From positions 66,847,018 through 66,911,017 of the forward strand of contig CM045763.1 of the NCBI GenBank assembly GCA_025200525.1: 64,000 nucleotides of DNA. The letters are read 5' to 3'. The notes under the pieces are model-generated. The model had not been told where the DNA came from. It did no database searches and saw nothing but the letters and a program-made list of their open reading frames with translations. This stretch comes from Camellia lanceoleosa (taxonomy: Eukaryota > Streptophyta > Magnoliopsida > Ericales > Theaceae). Below are positions 58,006-64,000 of this stretch, one piece after another. The stretch's first letter is position 1, and every line of letters begins with the position of its first letter. The position numbers and the translations under genes were made by a program.

Positions 58006-58423
58006 CGCTCCATTTGTTTGAACAGAAAACATTTTCGAATGGAAAATATTTTCTATGAATTTTTTTTCTTCAGATAATGTTTTTTTTTTTTTCCAAAAAA
58101 TATTTTTCTATGCTTGGTGTTGGTGGTAGTGAAACGAATGTGGAAGGGGAGGTGGTTGGGCAACAGTGGCGGTAATGGTGATAGTGATGGAGGCGATCAC
58201 CATGGTGATGATGGTAGTGTGGTGGTAGATGTGATAATATTGGTAAAATTTTAGTCTAAAAAATATTTTTCGTATTTTAAAAGTTGAAAATATTTTATAC
58301 CAAAGTATACTTATTTTATGTTGATCATGAAAAATATTTTGCATTAATTTTTATTTTCTATTATATCAAATATCAGAAAATATGAAAATATTTTTTAAAA
58401 AATATTTTTCATCTAAACCAGCG
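58006..58423. mobile_element. MITE with TTA target duplication and a GGT-rich core
   Basis: Ends CGCTCCATTTGTTTGAAC and ATCTAAACCAGCG are inverted, and TTA flanks both sides (58003-58005, 58424-58426), as for PIF/Harbinger. Subterminal AAAATATTTTTC is inverted on the two sides. The core is GGTGGTGATGG-like low-complexity DNA, and the minus-strand ORF across it is an artefact. Confidence 0.65.
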
Positions 58424-58426
58424 TTA

Positions 58427-59400
58427 AAGTAGTCATGCTTGCCGTTGAAAGTAGCCTTACTGCACAATGTAATTATATGCCTATTATTTTTTAAAAAAAT
58501 TGTTTATTTATTTTAGGTATGGTACCAAAAATATTTGTTTTGTGCCTTAGGACAACAAGTGTGCCTGTTTGGTGCAGTTTAAAAATTGTTTATTTCAGTT
58601 TTTAGTTTAATTTAAGCTATTTTGATGTGTTTGGTTTAGCTTATGGCTTATAATTTTTTGGAAGTCAGAAATCAGCTTATTCTTTGAGTGGGGCATGAAA
58701 TGCTTGATTTATAAGTCAGAAATTAGCTTATGTTCATAATTATAAACTATAAGCTGTTTAGGCATAAGTTATAAGTACTTTTCCACAACTCTACCAAACA
58801 GAGCAGGGTCCGACTATGATACAAAAATGGTGGTTTTGGGTACGAACAAATAAATGATTGGTAGTGCTATATGTATTAATTAGTGTACTAACATATGTTA
58901 TGATATTATTATCGACCCCACTTGTTATACAAATTATAAATATCTAAAATTTTTAAAATTATGCCACATAATCTGGTAATACACTAATTTGTATATCAAT
59001 TGATGTATATAACATTATTCATAAATGATTTGTGTGGTAAATAGGGTCTATTGTAGTAGTTAGTAGAGTCACATTATCAGCAAAGAAATTAGAAGAAGAT
59101 GATGGGAGCCATCATCCCCTGTTTTTGTTAAAAATAGTGTCATAGTTTTATAAATATATATATATATATATATCTCATTTTTTATATAAAATGAGCTCTC
59201 CTTATAAAAAATTTTTATATTATTTTTCTCCCATCTTGCATTCTCTATTTATTTTGCATAAAAAAATATTTTTTCATCCTATTATAAATTGCTTCAATGT
59301 TATTTGAATTTTATTTTATTTTATTTTGTGTGTGTATATATATAATTTGGGTAATGCTATATGCAAATTATGACATTTGTGAGTTTGATTCCCACAAATG
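58427..59400. other. AT-rich intergenic stretch with a hairpin and AT microsatellite
   Basis: (AT)n at about 59153-59172. The hairpin TGACATTTGTGAGTTTGATT with CCCACAAATGTCA lies at 59369-59401. 58565-58810 reads like an old GTTTGG-type MITE (TTAGCTTATG words repeated). No gene. Confidence 0.5.
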
Positions 59401-59652
59401 TCATAACTCAATCTTATAAGAGTCATAACTAAAAAAAAAAAAAAAAAAAGAGTTATAACCAAACACACATAAATTGTAATCAAAATAATATGATGACCAA
59501 CATCTCAATGAATAACAACTAACACAACAATAATTCATAACCAAAGACAACAAATACCATAACCAAAGGTGCATAGGTAACATATGTGTTATGATGAAAA
59601 ATTTTATTTATTTTTTGACCCCTCTGTTATTGAAAATTTGGTTCCGTCCCTG
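59401..59652. mobile_element. hAT-like transposon right-end remnant
   Basis: It ends TTTGGTTCCGTCCCTG, preceded by GACCCCTCTG, the form of plant hAT ends. 59401-59590 is packed with ATAACCAAA or CATAACTAA motifs. No matching left end is seen. Confidence 0.5.
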
Positions 59653-60159
59653 CACATTATATGATAAGTTAGTAAAGTGAATTCTAGTTAAGAATATTTT
59701 TAGTAGTAAAGTGAATTCTAGTTAAAAATATTTCACAGCATAAGTAAAGTGAATTCTAGTAGTAAACAACGAAATGTTCTTCATTTTTTTTTTTTTTTGT
59801 TTTTTGTGTGACAAATATCATATTGTTGCTTGTAGACTATTTTAGTCATTATCGATCAATGACTGGAATTTTTCCAAATCTAAATCTAATAGTTAAGAAT
59901 ATTTTTTTAATATGGCACCCAAAATCCTCATTTTTAAACATTGAAAAATCCGTTGAAATGGGGGGTTTCTAAGGAATATTCTCACAAAATTACCATAATT
60001 TTTTTTTTTAATAATGGTTTTCATTTAAACTTTGTATTGTGGGATCACATTTTGAGTATCTCAACTATTATTTGGGAACTTACGTACATATTTTAATAGG
60101 TGAACTTATTATTTAATAAATTTTATGATAATTAATGATATTTTTTTTATCAAATATTA

Positions 60160-61326
60160 TTTAAAAAGTTACAAATTATTAATTTTTAGCGACAGTTTAA
60201 AAATTATCATTAAAAATATCAATAAGGCCTCGTTTGGCAAGTGACTTTTTTAGTCAAAAAGTCAAAAATTTATTAAAAAAATCAAAAATTCAACAACCTA
60301 TACCAAAAAGTCAAAGATTCCCTTTTCCCTCTACTTTTTGCACATTTTTTCGTAAAAAGTCAAAAAGTCATCCCAAATATACTAGTTTTTTTTACATTAC
60401 ATTTTAGCCAAAAAACTAAAAAGCTACTAAAAAAAGCATGTTCCCAAACGAGGCTTAATTATAAGTTTTAGCGATGGTTTAAAAAAATCGTCATAAAGAA
60501 GTCACTAATTTTCAATTTTCAGCAACGGTTTAAAAAATTTGTCACAGAAAAATATCACTAATTATAAGTTTTAGTGATAATCTATAATAATCATAACAAA
60601 AAAAAGTCACTAATTGTTAATTTTTAGCGACACAAAAAATTATCACAACAAATTATTTTTAGAGACGATTTTATTAAGATTTATTTTCAATAGCACTTGA
60701 TGAGAATTAAGTCCAACTATTAGGACCCATTAATAATTTACCCTAAATTTTTTTTCCTCAGTGGTTCTGGTGTAAAATGAATGTAGCTAAAAACTTAAAT
60801 AGAGTGTTCAGTATTGAGTTTAGTAACATCACATTTCTCATAGCGAATCATATTATTCTGGACACATTTTGTTTTTTTAATAATTTTAACTTTGGGTCTG
60901 TATTATTTTACAAAATCTAACAATAGTCTGGACAAAGTAAAAGTGTAATTTTTTTTTGATAAACAACTTATTTTGATAAGAGTTTTCGGGATCAAATTTG
61001 TTTATCCCTAAAAGTGAAAAGTTTATTGTAAAAAATATTTGAAAATCAATCCTGGTTGTCGCAAGAATTATTGCTAAAAAGTCAAAAAAGAACTTCTAGC
61101 GACAAATTTTTGAAAACGTAACTATTGAATGCATATTTAGATACAAAATAATTTGGTCAAAAAAGGTTTATTTTTTGAAACAAAATTTTCAGTCTCAAAA
61201 GGATAGTAATTTATCACTAAAATGTCCAATTTCGTCACTAAAAATACAAAAATGATACTTTTGATAACAAAAATATTTTGTTTCTAAAAAGTAATTTTAT
61301 CTCTAAAACTTTAATTTATTGTAGTG
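60160..61326. mobile_element. CACTA (En/Spm-type) transposon end with subterminal repeats
   Basis: The right border ends TTGTAGTG (61319-61326), the complement of CACTACAA. Upstream, the motif AGCGACGGTTTAAAAA and AAAGTCACTAATT variants recur many times in both orientations (60187, 60471, 60523, 60570, 60640 and on), as in CACTA subterminal regions. No transposase, and no left CACTA end, is found, so this is a deleted derivative. Confidence 0.7.
60226..60455. mobile_element. PIF/Harbinger-like MITE nested in the CACTA element
   Basis: Ends GGCCTCGTTTGGCAAGTGAC and TTCCCAAACGAGGCT are inverted. TAA lies on both sides (60223-60225, 60456-60458). The interrupted CACTA repeat phrase resumes on the right with TTATAAGTTTTAGCGATGG. 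Confidence 0.8.
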
Positions 61327-62764
61327 CGAAGCAAACGGAACTAATCCAAAATATATACATATATAATATTTATAGAAGATGCATATGAACAATCATTTGA
61401 TTTATATGAATGAGTGCACAAATAAGCCAATACAACTATCTCATGCTCTCTGAGTATAGGTTTAAATTAATTAATCAAATACAAGCATGACATATAAAGT
61501 TAGCTCTTGGGGTGGTCAAAATAACATTAGAGACCAAAAGGGAGGTACAATGAAAAAGGCCTTGTTTGGGGGTTTTTAATTTTTTTTAAAAAAAGGGGAG
61601 AATATTTATCAGAATGCATGCGCAAGTGAAGGAGTGTGTGTGTGTGTGTGTGGTTTTATTTGAGTACAAACTAAGCATGACAAACCCTAAAAAGTCAGTT
61701 TTGCTCCCTCTTCACATCATTCCTCTCACCTTCTTCACCTTCCTATCCCGAGGCAAACAAGCCCTACCACCAACCACCAACCACTATACATTCTCTCCCT
61801 CTCCACCCCCATATCTCCACACTTTCACTCTCATCACCTCTCTCTCTCTCTCTCGTTTGTGTGTGTGTGTGTTTTTGCTTCTACTTCACTACCTTTGATG
61901 ATCACTCTTTGATTCTTTTCTCATTTGTGAACTTGATCTTTTTTAAATTAATGTTATCGGTGTCAAGGCCGGTTTGGTCCATCGGAAAATGTTTACTGTT
62001 TGTGTTTGGTACGAATCACACAAGCTGTCTCTAAACCTCACTTCAATAAGAGTCTCTTATATTGAAACTCTGTTTGACATTGGCTTAAATGGCCACTTTT
62101 GTTTTGGTCTATTTCAGCTAGAAAAATTTTGCCAATTAAGTAATGGCTGATTTAGCTGACAAAATAGGGAGATAAAAAAAAAAAAGTCACTTTTTTAAGT
62201 ATTTGGAGAAAGTTTTTCCAATAACAAAAACAATTTTTTTAATTTTATTTTTTGTCATATGCATCAATTTTTTAACACCTATTTTTTCCTGAACAAGTTT
62301 TAAAAAAACATTTGTCAAAGCCCACCTGAGTTGGCCTCTAGTGTCATCTTATTCAATGTCTTCATCCTTTGAAACCTTACTGAATTTGCCAATGAAAACA
62401 CTATGTTCTCAACAAGACTACTATTTTAAGTTTAACTTCAATATCTATAATTAGATCAATTCATGAATATAAATAATGATTTTAGAGAAAACCCTCTTCA
62501 ACATGCCACCCTCAACCACCAGCTCCACCTCCACCTCCACCTCATAGAGTTGTTTTGTCCCCACCAAGACATACCTTTTGAAAGATCAACAAACATGTAT
62601 GTATTAATGTCCTGTTTGGGACATGCATGTTTGATGTTCTTCTTTCTCAATGTTTCCCTTTTTTAGTTGGTAAGTGGTACCAAGCATGTGAGTAAAGGAT
62701 AGAACACACACGTACTCTTTCCTTTTCCTTTTTGAGAGTATTAGGTATGACTCATCCTCCTCAG
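61327..62764. other. intergenic or possible 5' leader region
   Basis: 61680-61910 is pyrimidine- and CCA-rich with CT and GT repeats, and looks like a plant 5' leader. The ORF at 61614-61898 is built on these repeats and starts in a GT microsatellite. CCACCTCCACCTCCACCTC lies near 62520. No coding exon is convincing before 62765. Confidence 0.4.
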
Positions 62765-62957
62765 GCAACGACTTCTGATGTATCAGAAAAAAGAAAAAGA
62801 AGCAAAAGAAAGCGATGTTGGTGAGGTTCAATCCGAAGACGGATTTACGCTTGTGGTTGTAAATGAGGATCTCAGATTGAGCCGCGCCAATATCACTTTT
62901 TACACGGATTTCAATTCATCTCGCTATCAAGGTTCTCCCTTTCTCTCTCTCTACTAA
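62765..62957 (+). CDS. weak candidate exon of an unrecognised gene
   Basis: After an acceptor-like CCTCCTCAG, a frame runs from ATG 62778 to TAA 62957 (59 codons): MYQKKEKEAKE, then ESDVGEVQSEDGFTLVVVNE and DLRLSRANITFYTDFNSSRY. Composition shifts to coding-like between 62800 and 62931, and CAAG|GTTCTC at 62931 is a usable donor. I recognise no domain. It may be an internal exon of a gene whose other exons are lost or off the window, or a captured fragment. The hAT-like element at 63047 follows closely. Confidence 0.3.
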
Positions 62958-63046
62958 TTGTATCTTATTATTTTCTCTCTTCTTTGCATGTATTGCATGA
63001 ACTTATTGATGTATCAAAACATATTTCTTCTTCTTCTTCTTGTCGC

Positions 63047-63865
63047 CAGGGGCAGAGGGAGTGTATCTCGAGGGACACGTGCCCCCTCAAGTTTTGATAA
63101 TTATATTGATACCTTTATATATATAGACTATATCATATATATAACTTCTATAAGATTATAATAATATTCTTTCTTCAAATTATAATAGTCTCTTTATTAT
63201 AAATTTTCTTTCTAATTACAATGAACCTATTAAAATAAGTTCTTCTATAATACACCTCCAAAAGGGGTGCTTTATAGTATTGATATTATAAATTTTCATA
63301 ACCAAATTATTTTCATTCATAATTAAAATGACTACTACATAAATTATAACCAAACAATACATCTTCAATTGTAACCAATATTTTTTTTTTTTTTTTTTTA
63401 CAATAAGCCATAACTAATATCAAAATGAGTTATTACGAATCATTATTTGATATATAATCAAAAACCGCTTCAATCATAACCAAAATAACAACCACAAAAA
63501 ATTATAACTAAGTTATATCCAACACTATAATGTGTCATTACTAAAAATCATAAAGATCATAACTGCAACATATAACAAACATTTTTTTTGCGGTGTGTTT
63601 TATAGAATTTCTCTACTAAAATATATCATTTCTATCTCAACTCATCTTCTTTTTTAATTTTTCAATCCACCTAAAATAGTTCCTCCACAATATTTGTATA
63701 AAATTTAACCTCAAATCCTTTAATTTAAATTTCACATCTATCCAAATAAACTCTTAATATTTACGTTTAATAATATCTTATTGTTGTTTATTATGAGAAA
63801 AAAACAAAATAAATATTATTATTAATTTCTGCTCCTTCTTCACTGAATTCCTGGCTCCGCCACAG
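63047..63865. mobile_element. non-autonomous hAT-like element
   Basis: Left end CAGGGGCAGAGGGAGTGTAT; right end CCTGGCTCCGCCACAG. These are diverged inverted ends of the common plant CAGTGGCGGAGCCAGG type. Flanks CTTGTCGC and CTTGTGTC match at six of eight positions. The interior is AT-rich without ORF and carries repeated ATAACCAAA/ATAACTAA motifs. Confidence 0.65.
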
Positions 63866-64000
63866 CTTGTGTCCCACCTACATGAATTCTATAGTTGTGT
63901 GCATATATGTTGCAGACATACATACACTCATGACTCATACATAAATATGTTACATGATATATATGTTGCACATAAGAAATATCTTGAATTGTATTATACT
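63866..64000. other. right edge, AT-rich spacer
   Basis: Short ATATGTTGCA direct repeats (63906, 63962). Nothing else seen. Confidence 0.4.

Noticed and set aside
61614..61898. ORF of 94 codons beginning near a GT repeat
   Set aside because: Starts with CVCVCVV from the microsatellite and continues in CT/CCA-rich leader-like DNA; no domain or codon bias supports it.

Overview
The window is repeat-rich, AT-rich plant nuclear DNA. Almost everything in it is transposable-element sequence: LTR retrotransposons of both Ty1/copia and Ty3/gypsy type, hAT, CACTA, Mutator-like and PIF/Harbinger-like DNA elements, MITEs and microsatellites. One host gene can be read confidently. Its intron-rich structure with GT-AG junctions and the mix of element families point to an angiosperm, most likely a eudicot with a medium to large genome. 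I cannot name the species.

Layout. 1-2012: right part of a minus-strand gypsy-type retroelement with a palindromic tandem array, a gag-like ORF, a primer site and a 576-bp LTR. 2013-6020: AT-rich spacer with one unrecognised exon-like ORF. 6026-25688: a copia retrotransposon with paired LTRs and a CCAAT target duplication. It was inflated to 19.7 kb by later insertions: an Ogre/Tat-like LTR segment plus a hAT remnant in its leader, and, in the middle of pol, a solo LTR that itself carries a complete non-autonomous LTR element (three nesting levels). 25694-32229: AT-rich DNA with MITEs and two local tandem duplications that preserve empty insertion sites. 32230-36774: an internally deleted minus-strand gypsy element with an AATAT target duplication. 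36775-40432: tandem repeats, MITEs and a Mutator-like fold-back element.

40601-49050 holds the host gene: a ten-exon nucleotide-sugar transporter gene closely resembling the plant UDP-N-acetylglucosamine transporter UGNT1. All its exons join in frame to 334 residues although several MITEs sit in its introns. Just downstream (49694-51106) is an internally deleted hAT element whose left terminus has been amplified in tandem. 51107-64000 is again intergenic: fold-back elements, MITEs, a CACTA end, two hAT-like ends sharing a subterminal motif, microsatellites, and a weak candidate exon near 62.8 kb.

The genes here do not form a pathway. The functional content is one housekeeping-type membrane transporter; the rest records successive insertion, deletion and base decay. 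I found no clear new biological system. The most interesting signals are structural: a higher-order palindromic array, a hairpin with a paired substitution between LTR repeat copies, tandem amplification of a transposon end, and the loss of a TATA box from one LTR of a pair. No percent identities or ages are given because no alignment could be run.
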